A DNA stretch of 64,000 bases from Nocardia blacklockiae (GCF_015477355.1 NZ_JADLRJ010000010.1:124001-188000), one strand, 5' to 3'; shown: positions 15,758 to 24,422, counted from the first letter of the stretch. The notes: generated by a model from the letters alone, not told the origin. Numbers and translations: made by a program.

Positions 15758-17542
15758 TCAATTCCCTCGCTTCCGGCGCAGGATCTCCAGCAGGTGCTCG
15801 TCGTCGAGGCGGGCCAGCGCGGCGACGCCGGTCGCGGTGCCGCCCGGTCCGGCGTCGGTGAGGTCGGCCAGCGCGGACTTGCGGCCGTGCATGCCCGCGA
15901 TGTGCTCCTCGACGGTGGTCCCGGTGGTCAGCGTGGTGACGGTGACCGGCCGGGTCTGCCCGATCCGGTGCGCCCGGTCGGAGGCCTGCGCCTCCACCGC
16001 CGGATTCCACCACCGGTCGTAGTGCACGACGTCGGCCGCGCGGGTCAGCGTCAACCCCGTCCCGGCCGCGCGCAGGCTCAGCACCAGCACCGGCGGCCCG
16101 TCCGGAGCTTGGAAACGGCGCACGATCTCCGCGCGGGCGTCGGCGCCGAGGCCGCCGTGGAAGAACGGCGCGGTCACCCCGAACCGTTCGGCGCAGTGCC
16201 GGACCAGCAGTTCCCCGGTGCGGCGGTACTGGGTGAAAACCAGTGTGGGGGAACCGGTGTCGAGATTGTTGGCGAGCAGGTCCGCGCAGACGTCGAACTT
16301 GCCGGAGCGCCCGGCCAACTCGTCCAGTTCGCCGGTCACCAGCCCGGGGTGGTTGCACACCTGCTTCAACGCCGTCAATGCCGCGAGGACCCGGGTCTGC
16401 CGCTGCGCGCCGCTGCCGAAGCCCTCGGCCGCCGCCTCCTCCAGCAGCCGGTCGTACAACCGCTGCTGCTCGTCGGTGAGATCGCACACCAGATCGCAGT
16501 GGATCTTCGGCGGCAGCGCGGCGGCCACCTGAACTTTCTTGCGCGCCAGCACGATCGGCTCGAGGGTGTCGCGCAGCCGGACCGCGGCCGTTGCGGAGCC
16601 CTCGTGGATGGGCCGCACGAACCGCCGCCGGAACTGCGCCTTGTGCGTGAAGGCCCGCGGCACCACCAGATTGAGCAGCGCCCACAGTTCGTCGAGGTGG
16701 TTCTCCACCGGCGTGCCGGTCAGGGCGACCCGCGCGCCTGCGGGCACGGCGCGCGCGGCTCGCGACACCTGGGTACGTGGATTCTTCACCACCTGCGCCT
16801 CGTCGAAGATCACTGTCTCCCAGTGCTTTTCGGCGAGGGCTCGGCCGTGTACCCGCAGCGTGGGATACCCGGTCACCACGATCGTGTCGGCCTCGAGGGC
16901 ACCGAGTTCGCCGCCGCGCCACACGACGGGCCGCAGGCTCGGCGCGAACCGCTCGATCTCCAGGGCCCAGTTGCCGACCAGCGACGTCGGGCACACCACC
17001 AGTTGCGGACCCGAGTCGGCCCGGCCGAGCAGGTAACCGATCGCCTGCACGGTCTTGCCGAGGCCCATCTCGTCGGCGAGCACCGCGCCGCCGTGGACCT
17101 CGGTGGTCTCGCGCAGCCACGCGATCCCGCGCGCCTGGTACGGCCGCAGTTCGGCTTTCAGCGTCGTCCGCAGCGTCGCACCGACGGCCCGCGTGTCGAG
17201 GCAGGCCCGCACCGCACGCTCGGCCGACACGACGGCGGTCCTCGCGGCATTGGGCACCGCGTGTCCGGCGGGTGGCAGGTCGACCGTCTCCTGCTCGCCG
17301 CCGAGCACGGCGCGCCAGGCGGTGACCGATTCGCTCGGCTCGGCGATCGGCAGCGCCGCGAAGCGTTCCGGCTCGGCGAGGACGCAGTCGACCGCGGTCA
17401 CGGTCAGGCTCGTGCCGTCCGGCGTGGGCACGGCGAGGGGAATGGATTCGGCGTCGGCGTCGATCTCGGGGGCCGAACCGTGCCGAGTCCACAGCGCGAA
17501 CATGTGTCGGTCCGGAAGATAGGTGGCATGCGTGGTGGGCAG
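15758..17542 (-). CDS. helZ: SNF2/HelZ-like ATPase, probable CTG start
   Basis: A SNF2-family ATPase of about 594 residues, with 'LADEMGLGKTVQAIGYLLG' (Walker A), 'VIFDEAQVVKN' (DEAQ box), 'ALTGTPVENHLDELWALL', 'LVFTQYRRTGELL' and the arginine finger segment 'QASDRAHRIGQTRPV'. The family remodels or translocates on DNA. The first ATG (17503) would cut off a segment, 'HATYLPDRHMFALW', that resembles the start of related proteins. No ATG, GTG or TTG lies in frame upstream of it. A perfect AGGAGG (17549-17554, minus strand) stands 6 bases before an in-frame CTG at 17542, which I take as the start. The SWIM gene follows immediately. A TetR gene is divergent. Confidence 0.82.
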   Translation of the reverse strand: MPTTHATYLPDRHMFALWTRHGSAPEIDADAESIPLAVPTPDGTSLTVTAVDCVLAEPERFAALPIAEPSESVTAWRAVLGGEQETVDLPPAGHAVPNAARTAVVSAERAVRACLDTRAVGATLRTTLKAELRPYQARGIAWLRETTEVHGGAVLADEMGLGKTVQAIGYLLGRADSGPQLVVCPTSLVGNWALEIERFAPSLRPVVWRGGELGALEADTIVVTGYPTLRVHGRALAEKHWETVIFDEAQVVKNPRTQVSRAARAVPAGARVALTGTPVENHLDELWALLNLVVPRAFTHKAQFRRRFVRPIHEGSATAAVRLRDTLEPIVLARKKVQVAAALPPKIHCDLVCDLTDEQQRLYDRLLEEAAAEGFGSGAQRQTRVLAALTALKQVCNHPGLVTGELDELAGRSGKFDVCADLLANNLDTGSPTLVFTQYRRTGELLVRHCAERFGVTAPFFHGGLGADARAEIVRRFQAPDGPPVLVLSLRAAGTGLTLTRAADVVHYDRWWNPAVEAQASDRAHRIGQTRPVTVTTLTTGTTVEEHIAGMHGRKSALADLTDAGPGGTATGVAALARLDDEHLLEILRRKRGN

Positions 17543-17561
17543 GGGGACCCTCCTGATCTGC

Positions 17562-17599
17562 GTACTCTGTACGAGGTATTGTAACTTCGTACAGAGTAC
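17562..17599. promoter_or_regulatory. Double palindromic TetR operator
   Basis: GTACTCTGTACGA (17562-17574) and TCGTACAGAGTAC (17587-17599) form a perfect inverted repeat with 12 bases between. Each arm contains an 11-base near-palindrome GTACNNNGTAC. The site lies between the divergent SNF2 and TetR genes, about 20 bases before each start region. It fits a pair of operators for the adjacent TetR protein. The SNF2 ribosome site is only 8 bases away, so occupancy would also block that transcript. Confidence 0.65.
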
Positions 17600-17620
17600 C
17601 GATATTCCGCGAGGAGCGTC

Positions 17621-18373
17621 GTGACCGACGATTCGGCCGCCCACCAGGCGAAACAGCTGATGAGCCTGCTGTGGCGACAGGCCCTGCCGCCGCGGCCGGG
17701 AGCACGCGGGCCCAAGCAGGCCGTGAGTGTCGACGAGGTGGTCCGGGCCGGGATCGAGATCGCCGACCGCGACGGCTACGACAAGGTGTCCATCCGCGCG
17801 GTCGCCGCCGAACTCGGCCTGGGCCCGATGAGCCTGTACACCTACGTGCCCAGCAAGGAAGCCCTGATCATCCTGATGGTCGACGCGGTCGCCACCGAGG
17901 ACGCGCCGATCGAGGCGAGCCTGCCGCTGCGCGCCCGCATGGCCGCGATCGCCGAACGCGTGCGCGCCGAGCTGATCGCGCACCCCTGGCTGCTGGAGGT
18001 GCCGCCGTGGCGTCTGGTGCTGGGCCCGGGCCGGCTGCGCCGCTACGAGCGCCAGCTGGCCGCCCTCGACGGCGCCGGGCTGTCCGACCTGGAGATGGAC
18101 CGCGTGATCGCGGTGCTCTCGGAATTCGCCACCGGCAACGCCCGCATGGCGGTGGCCGCGCGCCGCAGCGCCCGCGAGATGAGCGACGCCCGGTGGTGGG
18201 AAGTGCACGGCCCCTTGCTGACCCAGGTCATGCCCGCGGCCGAGTTCCCGCTGTCGGCGCGGGTGGGAGCGGCCGTGGGCGAGCTGTATCAGGCGCCCGG
18301 GGACCCGGAGGGCGCGTTCGAATACGGCCTGGACCGCCTGATCACCGGCATCGAGGCCGGGTCGGCACACTGA
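17621..18373 (+). CDS. TetR-family regulator with tetracyclin-repressor-type C domain
   Basis: A 250-residue TetR protein. An N-terminal extension of about 35 residues ('QALPPRPGARGPKQ') precedes the HTH, in which 'VSIRAVAAELGLGPMSLYTY' contains the recognition helix. The C-terminal domain has the pattern of TetR_C_11 regulators ('HPWLLEVPPWRLVLGPGRL'), which in actinomycetes usually sit beside an efflux gene. Here the divergent gene is a SNF2 ATPase instead. The start is GTG, with GAGGAG at 17610-17615. The perfect double palindrome at 17562-17599 is its likely operator. The downstream terminator at 18387 closes the unit. Confidence 0.87.
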   Translation: MTDDSAAHQAKQLMSLLWRQALPPRPGARGPKQAVSVDEVVRAGIEIADRDGYDKVSIRAVAAELGLGPMSLYTYVPSKEALIILMVDAVATEDAPIEASLPLRARMAAIAERVRAELIAHPWLLEVPPWRLVLGPGRLRRYERQLAALDGAGLSDLEMDRVIAVLSEFATGNARMAVAARRSAREMSDARWWEVHGPLLTQVMPAAEFPLSARVGAAVGELYQAPGDPEGAFEYGLDRLITGIEAGSAH

Positions 18374-18386
18374 GCCCGCGCACGCG

Positions 18387-18414
18387 AAACGGGCGGCCGC
18401 GTGGCCGCCCGTTT
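18387..18414. terminator. Rho-independent terminator hairpin
   Basis: AAACGGGCGGCC (18387-18398) pairs with GGCCGCCCGTTT (18403-18414): a 12-base perfect stem with a 4-base loop. It sits 14 bases after the TetR stop codon and before the convergent DUF7455 gene, so it can terminate both. The T-tract is short, as is usual in high-GC actinobacteria. Confidence 0.8.
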
Positions 18415-18464
18415 CCGAGTGTTCTGTTGAAGGGTTCAGTTGTCGATCGGACTGAAGGAGCTGA

Positions 18465-18659
18465 TTACAGCGCCGGTGCCGACTCTGTGTCGATCACGGC
18501 TTCGAGTTCACGGAGACGGTCCATGTGCTCATTGGCGTGATGTTGGCAGAAGAGCAACTCGCCACCACCGGGAAGGATCGCGCGAACTCGCGCGGCCGCC
18601 CCGCAGCGGTCGCAACGATCGACCGCGGTCAGTGGGGTGCTAGTCAGTGTTCCTGGCAT
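18465..18659 (-). CDS. DUF7455-family small zinc-ribbon-like protein
   Basis: A 64-residue protein almost identical in pattern to M. tuberculosis Rv2708c. It has 'LTAVDRCDRCGAAARVRA' with a CxxC pair (about Cys16 and Cys19), then 'GELLFCQHHANEHMDRL' with a further Cys and two adjacent His. The C-x-x-C plus C-x-H-H arrangement suggests one bound zinc. Rv2708c lies between brkB-like Rv2707 and sigB in M. tuberculosis. Here the same neighbourhood is loosely kept, with the BrkB protein at 9019-10077. The function is unknown; the small conserved protein is found throughout Mycobacteriales. Confidence 0.85.
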   Translation of the reverse strand: MPGTLTSTPLTAVDRCDRCGAAARVRAILPGGGELLFCQHHANEHMDRLRELEAVIDTESAPAL

Positions 18660-19032
18660 GACTCCTCCGTCCTGGCTCCCGGCGCAGAAGACCGTTCACC
18701 TGGTGTGGGGCCCGCGGTCCCTTCCGCGAGCTCGCTACCGCTACTTCCCAGCAGGGGCTATGACTACTTTGTCAGACGTTCGGGACGGGGGCTTTGTTCC
18801 CGGAGATGTTCCTTTGTGTTTTCCCTAACACGACCAGGCGTTTCGCTGAAAGCGAACACCGGGCGGCGCGGGCGGAGCATAGGTACCCACTTCCGTGAAC
18901 AGGCCGATCCAGTTGTCTATCCGGAGACTACCCCGGGGCACCGACAATCACACTCCACTCATGGCAAACTTCGAGGCCACCGGGGGTTTTCGAGGGCGTG
19001 CCGCGGGCCTGGTCAGCGGCTATGGTCGAGCG
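18660..19032. other. Intergenic region upstream of the DUF7455 gene
   Basis: 373 bases between divergent genes. The part at 18665-18760 has a short direct start region for the DUF7455 gene, and short frames are open on both strands. None has a ribosome site that supports a gene. No hairpin of note was seen. Confidence 0.45.
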
Positions 19033-19416
19033 ATGGACGTCGAAGATGCCCGAAATGCCAAGGCAGGCACCCTGGTTCACCTGTGCGGCCGGGCCGAGTG
19101 GGAGGCCGACCGGGCGACGGGGGAGCGCCGTCCGCCCTCGCTGGCGGAGGTCGGGTTCGTGCACCTGTCGACGCCGCGGCAAGTGCATCTGCCCGCCCAA
19201 CGGCTGTTCGCCGGGCGGCAGGATCTGGTGTTGCTGTGGCTCGATCCCGGCCGCCTCGACGCGCCGGTGCGCTGGGAGCCCGGCGTGCCCTCCGATCCGG
19301 CCTCGATGGTCTTCCCGCACCTGTACGGTCCGCTGCCGCTGACCGCCGTGGTCGCGGTCACGGACTACCGGCCGGGCCCGGACGGCGTCTTCGCACCGCC
19401 GGAGGCGCCCGCCTGA
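19033..19416 (+). CDS. DUF952-family protein
   Basis: A 127-residue protein of the DUF952 family. It carries 'TLVHLCGRAEWEAD' near the N terminus, 'GFVHLSTPRQVHLPAQRLF' at about 45-63 and 'MVFPHLYGPLPLTAVVAV' near the end. The 'GFVHLST' and 'HLYGPL' motifs are the conserved marks of the family, which shares a fold with ADP-ribosyl-type domains; no activity is established. The frame is open upstream to 18895, but ATG 19033, a few bases after GGTCGAGCG, gives the usual family length. The KhtT-like gene follows 36 bases later on the same strand. Confidence 0.82.
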   Translation: MDVEDARNAKAGTLVHLCGRAEWEADRATGERRPPSLAEVGFVHLSTPRQVHLPAQRLFAGRQDLVLLWLDPGRLDAPVRWEPGVPSDPASMVFPHLYGPLPLTAVVAVTDYRPGPDGVFAPPEAPA

Positions 19417-19451
19417 CCGTTCGCGACCGAGCGTCCATTTAGGCTGGGACC

Positions 19452-19934
19452 GTGAACGTCGACGTGACAGCCCTGCCCGGCATCGGGGTACGCAAGGATT
19501 TCGAGGTGCGATCGGGCCGCCGGGTCGGCGTCGTCGCACACCGGGACGGCGGTCTCGATCTCATCGTCTCCAAACCGGACGACCCCGACGCCTGCGCCGC
19601 GCAGGTGCCGCTCACCACCGACGAGGCCGCGGCGCTGGCCAACCTGCTCGGCGCGCCGCAGCTGGTGGAGAAGCTCAACGCCGACCATCGCGACATGCCG
19701 GGGATCATCACGCGGCAGCTGCCGATCGCGGAGCGGTCGCCGTATCAGGGCCGGATGCTGGGGGAGACGCGGATGCGCACCCGCACCAAGGCCTCGATCG
19801 TCGCGGCGATGCGGGCCGGGCAGGTGCACCCGTCGCCGGGGCCGGATTTCGTGCTCTCCGCCGGTGACGTGCTGGTCGTCGTCGGCACGCCGGACGGTCT
19901 GGACGCGGCCCTGGCGATCCTGACCGACGGGTGA
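19452..19934 (+). CDS. KhtT-like regulatory subunit of a K+/H+ antiporter
   Basis: A 160-residue soluble protein. The N-terminal half ('TALPGIGVRKDFEVRSGRRVGVV') matches the conserved head of KhtT/YhaT proteins. The C-terminal half is a TrkA_C domain ('GQVHPSPGPDFVLSAGDVLVVVGTPDGLDAAL') that binds small ligands; in Bacillus KhtT this domain binds c-di-AMP. Its stop is 4 bases before the GTG of the CPA2 antiporter, so the pair is an operon and a KhtTU-like complex. In this reading the subunit gates K+ efflux by the transporter. The identity of the ligand here is not visible in the sequence. Confidence 0.82.
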   Translation: MNVDVTALPGIGVRKDFEVRSGRRVGVVAHRDGGLDLIVSKPDDPDACAAQVPLTTDEAAALANLLGAPQLVEKLNADHRDMPGIITRQLPIAERSPYQGRMLGETRMRTRTKASIVAAMRAGQVHPSPGPDFVLSAGDVLVVVGTPDGLDAALAILTDG

Positions 19935-19938
19935 GCCG

Positions 19939-21123
19939 GTGGGCTCCACCGCGCTCGCGCTGACCCAGCTCGGTTCGATCCTGTTCGTGCTCGGCGTGCT
20001 CGGGCGGGTGGCCGGCCGCTTCGGGATGTCGCCGATCCCGCTGTATCTGCTGGGCGGCTTGGCGTTCGGCGACGGTGGGGTGATCCGGCTGGAGTCGGCC
20101 GCCGAGTTCGGTCACATCGCCGGTGAGATCGGCGTGGTGCTGCTGCTGTTGCTGCTCGGCCTCGAGTACACCGCCGCGGAACTGGTGACCGGGCTGCGGC
20201 GGTCCTGGCTCGCGGGCCTGTTCGACATCGTGGCCAACGCGACGCCCGGCGTGGTGGTGGCGCTGCTGCTGGGCTGGGGCGTGGTCGGGGCCGTCACGAT
20301 GGGCGGGGTCACCTACATCTCCTCCTCGGGGATCGCGGCCAAGGTGCTCAACGACCTCGGGCGGCTCGGCAACCGGGAGACGCCGGTCGTGCTGTCGATC
20401 CTGGTCTTCGAGGATCTGACGATGGCGGTGTATCTGCCACTGCTCACCACGCTGCTGGCGGGTGTGGGTTATCTGGCGGGGTTGCGGTCGCTGGCGATCG
20501 CGCTGCTGGCGATCACCTGCGTGCTGGTGGTGGCGCTGCGCTACGGGCGGTACGTGTCGGCGATCGTGGACTCCGAGGACAAGGAAGTCTTCCTGCTCAA
20601 GCTGTTCGGCGCGGCGCTGCTGGTGGCCGGGCTGGCATCGGCGCTGAACGTGTCGGCGGCGGTGGGCGCGTTCCTGCTGGGCATCGCCATCTCCGGATCG
20701 ACCGCGCAGAACGCGGCCAAACTGCTGGAGCCGCTGCGCGATCTGTTCGCGGCGATCTTCTTCGTGGCGTTCGGGCTCAACACCGACCCGCGCGCCATCC
20801 CGCCGGTGCTGGGCTGGGCGGTGCTGCTGGCCGTGGTGACCGTGCTGACCAAGGTGGCCACCGGCTGGCTGGCCTCGGCCCGGCTGGGCGTCCGGCGGAT
20901 GGGCCGGGCGCGCGCCGGTGCCGCGCTGGTCGCGCGCGGTGAATTCTCCATCGTCATCGCGGGACTCGCGGTGACCGTGGGCGCGGTGGACGGCGAACTC
21001 GCCGCGCTGGCCTCGGCCTACGTCTTCCTGATGGCGGTGCTGGGGCCGGTGGCCGCCCGGGTGGTCGAGCCCGCGGTGCGATGGGCACAGCGCGCATTCC
21101 GGACCGCGCCCGCGTCCGGTTGA
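19939..21123 (+). CDS. CPA2-family cation:proton antiporter (KhtU/KefB-like)
   Basis: A 394-residue membrane protein with about 12 hydrophobic segments. The CPA2 marks are visible: 'IPLYLLGGLAFGD' in TM2-3, 'LLLLLLGLEYTAAEL', 'GVTYISSSGIAAKVLNDLG' and the ion-site region 'VLSILVFEDLTMAVYLPLL', where 'EDL' carries the conserved acidic residues. The length and the lack of a RCK domain fit KhtU, whose regulation is by the separate KhtT. It exports K+ (or Na+) in exchange for H+ under high internal K+ or alkaline conditions. It starts with GTG 4 bases after the KhtT-like stop. Confidence 0.85.
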   Translation: MGSTALALTQLGSILFVLGVLGRVAGRFGMSPIPLYLLGGLAFGDGGVIRLESAAEFGHIAGEIGVVLLLLLLGLEYTAAELVTGLRRSWLAGLFDIVANATPGVVVALLLGWGVVGAVTMGGVTYISSSGIAAKVLNDLGRLGNRETPVVLSILVFEDLTMAVYLPLLTTLLAGVGYLAGLRSLAIALLAITCVLVVALRYGRYVSAIVDSEDKEVFLLKLFGAALLVAGLASALNVSAAVGAFLLGIAISGSTAQNAAKLLEPLRDLFAAIFFVAFGLNTDPRAIPPVLGWAVLLAVVTVLTKVATGWLASARLGVRRMGRARAGAALVARGEFSIVIAGLAVTVGAVDGELAALASAYVFLMAVLGPVAARVVEPAVRWAQRAFRTAPASG

Positions 21124-21190
21124 TCCCGCCTGCTCCGCCGGGTTCCCTGAACTCGGCCCGGGCTCGTGCCCGGACGCCGTTGCGGAGGTA

Positions 21191-21964
21191 TCAGGCCGAA
21201 TCGGCTGGGCCGGCGGGGGATTCGTGTCGGCGGCCGGCTCGTTTCTCCAGTCGTCGTGAGAGCAGGAGTGCTCCCGCGCCCACCAGGAGACCGATGAGGA
21301 CCGCGGTCAGGTGGCCGTAGTCGGTGAAAGTCCGTCCGCGCCAGGCCAGTAGCGCGAACCAGCCCACCAGGCCCGCCGCCCACACCGGCCGCGCCACGCC
21401 GGGCAGGTGGTAGGCGAGGGCCGCCAGGACGGCGCAGAACCCGTAGGACGCACCGACATCCGAGGTCACCGCCACCTTGAGCGGGATCATCCGGTGGTCG
21501 ACGGCGTAGGCGATGCCGGTGACCGTGATCAGGGTCGCGCCGACGTGCCCGGCGGCGAACACCAGCACCCAGCGCACCGTGCCCAGCCAGCGCTCGGCGA
21601 AGGCCATCACCGTGAGGAAACCCAGCACGATCGTCCACGGGAAGCCGCCCTCGGTCCAGAACGCCGAGGCCACCAGCACCTGCACCGGGTCGTGGCGCAT
21701 GTTGTGCAGATTGGTCGACGCGGACAGGATCAGGCGGTGCCCGGCGATGTCGCTGATGCCGCGCAGCGTCCACCAGGTGACGAACAGCGTGAACGCGTAG
21801 GCGCAACTCGCCGGTGCGCCGCCGAGGAAGCGGTGCACCGCCCGCGCGGCGCGGTACACCCGCTCGGGACCGTGCCACCACTGCCGCACGGCCCGCACGA
21901 CGGCCTCGGCATCCAGGGGCCGGATCCACGGGGAGCGGTAGTGGTTCAGGACGGTGGCGGCCAC
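21191..21964 (-). CDS. Rhomboid-like membrane protein
   Basis: A 257-residue membrane protein with six to seven hydrophobic segments. It has 'NLHNMRHDPVQVLVASAFW' and 'FAAGHVGATLITVTGIAYAV' (His in a membrane helix). The region 'VTSDVGASYGFCAVLAALAY' sits where rhomboids have 'GxSGa'. The catalytic Ser of rhomboid proteases is not clearly present: the pattern reads G-A-S-Y-G, so the Ser is there but the spacing differs. It resembles the mycobacterial rhomboid-like proteins annotated as such without known protease activity. GTG 21964 is chosen; the frame is open upstream. Confidence 0.75.
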   Translation of the reverse strand: MAATVLNHYRSPWIRPLDAEAVVRAVRQWWHGPERVYRAARAVHRFLGGAPASCAYAFTLFVTWWTLRGISDIAGHRLILSASTNLHNMRHDPVQVLVASAFWTEGGFPWTIVLGFLTVMAFAERWLGTVRWVLVFAAGHVGATLITVTGIAYAVDHRMIPLKVAVTSDVGASYGFCAVLAALAYHLPGVARPVWAAGLVGWFALLAWRGRTFTDYGHLTAVLIGLLVGAGALLLSRRLEKRAGRRHESPAGPADSA

Positions 21965-22158
21965 GTGATCAAGTGTCCCCGGTGCCCGCGCGCCCCGCCC
22001 GGCGACGCGCCACGAAGTGGCGACGCACACGCCGACGACTCGCCCGGCCGATCGGGAGACGCCGGGGACATCGCCCGGCAACAATTGCCAACCGAACGGC
22101 AACATCCTCCGGCCAGAATCGGCACGGAGACAGTTCCCGAGCGGCGGAGGAGGACGGC

Positions 22159-23568
22159 GTGACGATCTACCGCCGACAGCTGGGCGGCACCACCTACACC
22201 TTCGACGGCCTGGTGGATTTGCTGGCCAAGGCGACGCCGCGGCGCAGCGGCGACGAATTGGCCGGGTGCGCCGCCCATTCCGACGCCGAGCGGGCCGCGG
22301 CGCAGTGGGCGCTGGCCGACGTGCCGCTGCCGGTGTTCCTGACCGAGCCGGTGGTGCCGTACGAGACCGACGAGGTGACCCGGCTGATCATCGACACCCA
22401 CGACCGGGCGGCGTTCGCGCCGGTAGCGCACCTGACCGTGGGCGATCTGCGAGATCGGTTGCTGGCGGCGGCGGCTCGCGACGACGCGGCGGAGCTGACG
22501 GCTCTGGCCCCGGGCCTGACGCCGGAGATGGTGGCCGCGGTCGCCAAGCTCATGCGCAATCAGGACCTGATCGCGGTGGCCCGCGCGGTCCGGGTGACCT
22601 CCGCATTCCGGACCACGATCGGTCGCCCCGGCACCCTCGCGACCCGGTTGCAGCCCAATCACCCCACCGACGATCCGCGCGGCATCGCCGCGGCGGTCCT
22701 GGACGGGTTGCTGCTGGGCTGCGGGGACGCGGTCATCGGGATCAACCCGGCCTCCGATTCCCCCAGGGCCACAGCCGATCTCCTGCGCCTGCTCGACGAC
22801 GTGCGCCTGCGCTACGACATTCCGACGCAGTCCTGCGTGCTCGCCCACGTGACGACCACGCTCGACCTGATCGCGGCGGGCGCGCCGGTGGACCTGGTGT
22901 TCCAGTCGATCGCGGGGACCGAGGGCGCCAATTCCGGTTTCGGCGTAGGTCTTTCGCTGCTGCGCGAGGCGAACGAGGCGGGCCGGTCGCTGCGCCGCGG
23001 CACGGTCGGCGACAACGTCATGTACTTCGAGACCGGTCAGGGTTCGGCGCTGAGCGCGGGCGCGCACCTCGGCGTCGACGGCAAGCCGGTGGACCAGCAG
23101 ACGCTGGAGGCGCGCGCGTACGCCGTTGCGCGAGAACTGGATCCGTTACTGGTGAACACGGTGGTGGGCTTCATCGGCCCGGAATACCTCTACGACGGCA
23201 AGCAGATCGTGCGCGCCGGGCTCGAGGACCACTTCTGCGGCAAACTGCTGGGCCTGCCCATGGGAGTCGACGTGTGCTACACCAACCACGCCGAGGCCGA
23301 CTCCGACGACATGGACACCCTCCTGACCCTCCTGGGCGCGGCCGGTGCGGCTTTCGTCATCGCCGTCCCCGGCGCGGACGACGTCATGCTCGGCTACCAG
23401 AGCCTCAGCTTCCACGACGCCCTCTACGCCCGAAAGGTGCTGGGGCTCCAGCCCGCTCCCGAATTCGCCGCCTGGCTCGACCGGATCGGCCTGCGCGACG
23501 CACACGGCCGCATCCGGGAAGTGCCACCGCTGTCCTCGCCCCTGCGCGCCCTCGCGGGGTCGTCATGA
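22159..23568 (+). CDS. eutB: Ethanolamine ammonia-lyase large subunit
   Basis: A 469-residue EutB, the B12-dependent subunit that forms the TIM-barrel active site. Segments typical of EutB: 'LGCGDAVIGINPASDS', 'QSCVLAHVTTTLDLI', 'DLVFQSIAGTEGANSGFG', 'MYFETGQGSALSAGAH', 'GLPMGVDVCYTNHAEAD' and 'YQSLSFHDALYARKVLGL'. It makes acetaldehyde and ammonia from ethanolamine with adenosylcobalamin. GTG 22159 follows GGAGGAGG. The eutC gene overlaps its stop codon by ATGA. No other eut genes (shell proteins, EutA reactivase) are nearby, as in other actinobacteria, where the pair is often encoded alone. No B12 riboswitch pattern was found upstream. Confidence 0.92.
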   Translation: MTIYRRQLGGTTYTFDGLVDLLAKATPRRSGDELAGCAAHSDAERAAAQWALADVPLPVFLTEPVVPYETDEVTRLIIDTHDRAAFAPVAHLTVGDLRDRLLAAAARDDAAELTALAPGLTPEMVAAVAKLMRNQDLIAVARAVRVTSAFRTTIGRPGTLATRLQPNHPTDDPRGIAAAVLDGLLLGCGDAVIGINPASDSPRATADLLRLLDDVRLRYDIPTQSCVLAHVTTTLDLIAAGAPVDLVFQSIAGTEGANSGFGVGLSLLREANEAGRSLRRGTVGDNVMYFETGQGSALSAGAHLGVDGKPVDQQTLEARAYAVARELDPLLVNTVVGFIGPEYLYDGKQIVRAGLEDHFCGKLLGLPMGVDVCYTNHAEADSDDMDTLLTLLGAAGAAFVIAVPGADDVMLGYQSLSFHDALYARKVLGLQPAPEFAAWLDRIGLRDAHGRIREVPPLSSPLRALAGSS

Positions 23569-24422
23569 CTGTGCGGAAGGTGGAATCCGTGGCGAATCAA
23601 GAGTTCTGGGACGAGCTTCGGAAGACCACCCAGGCGCGGATCGGCCTGGGGCGCGCGGGGGACGGTCTACCGACGCGGCGAGTGCTGGAATTGGCCGCGG
23701 CACACGCGCAAGCGCGGGATGCCGTGCACGCCGCGCTCGATGTGGCGGCGCTGACGGCGGAGGTCGCCGAACTCGGGCTCGGGACTCCGGTACATGTCCG
23801 CAGTCGCGCGGCGGACCGCTCGGAGTATCTGCGTCGGCCGGATCTGGGCAGGCTGCCCGAAACCGATCTCGCGCAGGCGCTTTCGCCCGCCGGAGCGGAT
23901 ATCGCGGTCGTACTGGCGGACGGGCTGTCGCCACGCGCCGTGCACGCCCACGGAGCCGCCGTGCTCGCGGCGCTGAAAGACGCGCTGGCACAGGAGTATC
24001 GGTTCGCGCCACCGGTCGTGGCGACCCAGGCGCGCGTCGCGCTCGGCGACCACATCGGGCAGGCGCTCGGCGTCGAGACCGTGCTGGTGCTCATCGGCGA
24101 GCGGCCGGGCCTCTCGGTGTCCGACAGTCTCGGGATCTACCTCACCCACCGTCCCCGGCCGGGATGCGCCGACTCCCAACGCAATTGCGTCTCCAACATC
24201 CATCCGCCGGAGGGCCTGGGCTACGCGGCGGCCGCGCGGGTGACCGCCGATCTGGTGGCGGGCGCGCGGCGGCTGGGCCGCTCGGGGGTGGAACTCAAGG
24301 ACACCTCCGACCGCGCCGCGGTGGACCCCGGCAGTCCGGGGAGCCCCCGTCATCCACGTCGGCGGGCGGCGTCGAATTCGGTCGGCGGAACATCGGAAGG
24401 CGTTGTGCGACTGGGCCAGTAG
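23565..24422 (+). CDS. eutC: Ethanolamine ammonia-lyase small subunit
   Basis: A 285-residue EutC, which with EutB binds adenosylcobalamin. EutC marks: 'TQARIGLGRAGDGLPTRRVLELAAAHAQARDAV' (the 'LpT...L.f...HA.ARDAV' pattern, about 20-50), 'VVLADGLSPRAV' and 'RVALGDHIGQAL'. The ending motif is 'CVSNIHPPEGLGYAAAA'. Its ATG overlaps the eutB stop (ATGA), so translation is coupled. The C-terminal 30 residues after 'GVELKDTS' are not conserved in the family and run over the 3' end of the convergent MHYT gene by 73 bases. Confidence 0.9.
   Translation: MTVRKVESVANQEFWDELRKTTQARIGLGRAGDGLPTRRVLELAAAHAQARDAVHAALDVAALTAEVAELGLGTPVHVRSRAADRSEYLRRPDLGRLPETDLAQALSPAGADIAVVLADGLSPRAVHAHGAAVLAALKDALAQEYRFAPPVVATQARVALGDHIGQALGVETVLVLIGERPGLSVSDSLGIYLTHRPRPGCADSQRNCVSNIHPPEGLGYAAAARVTADLVAGARRLGRSGVELKDTSDRAAVDPGSPGSPRHPRRRAASNSVGGTSEGVVRLGQ

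Noticed and set aside
15794-17584. Plus-strand frame of 596 codons
   Set aside because: It is the antisense of the SNF2 ATPase, whose motifs are unmistakable on the minus strand.
21965-22158. B12 riboswitch upstream of eutB
   Set aside because: No B12-box pattern (GCCACTG type) or matching helices were found in the 194 bases.
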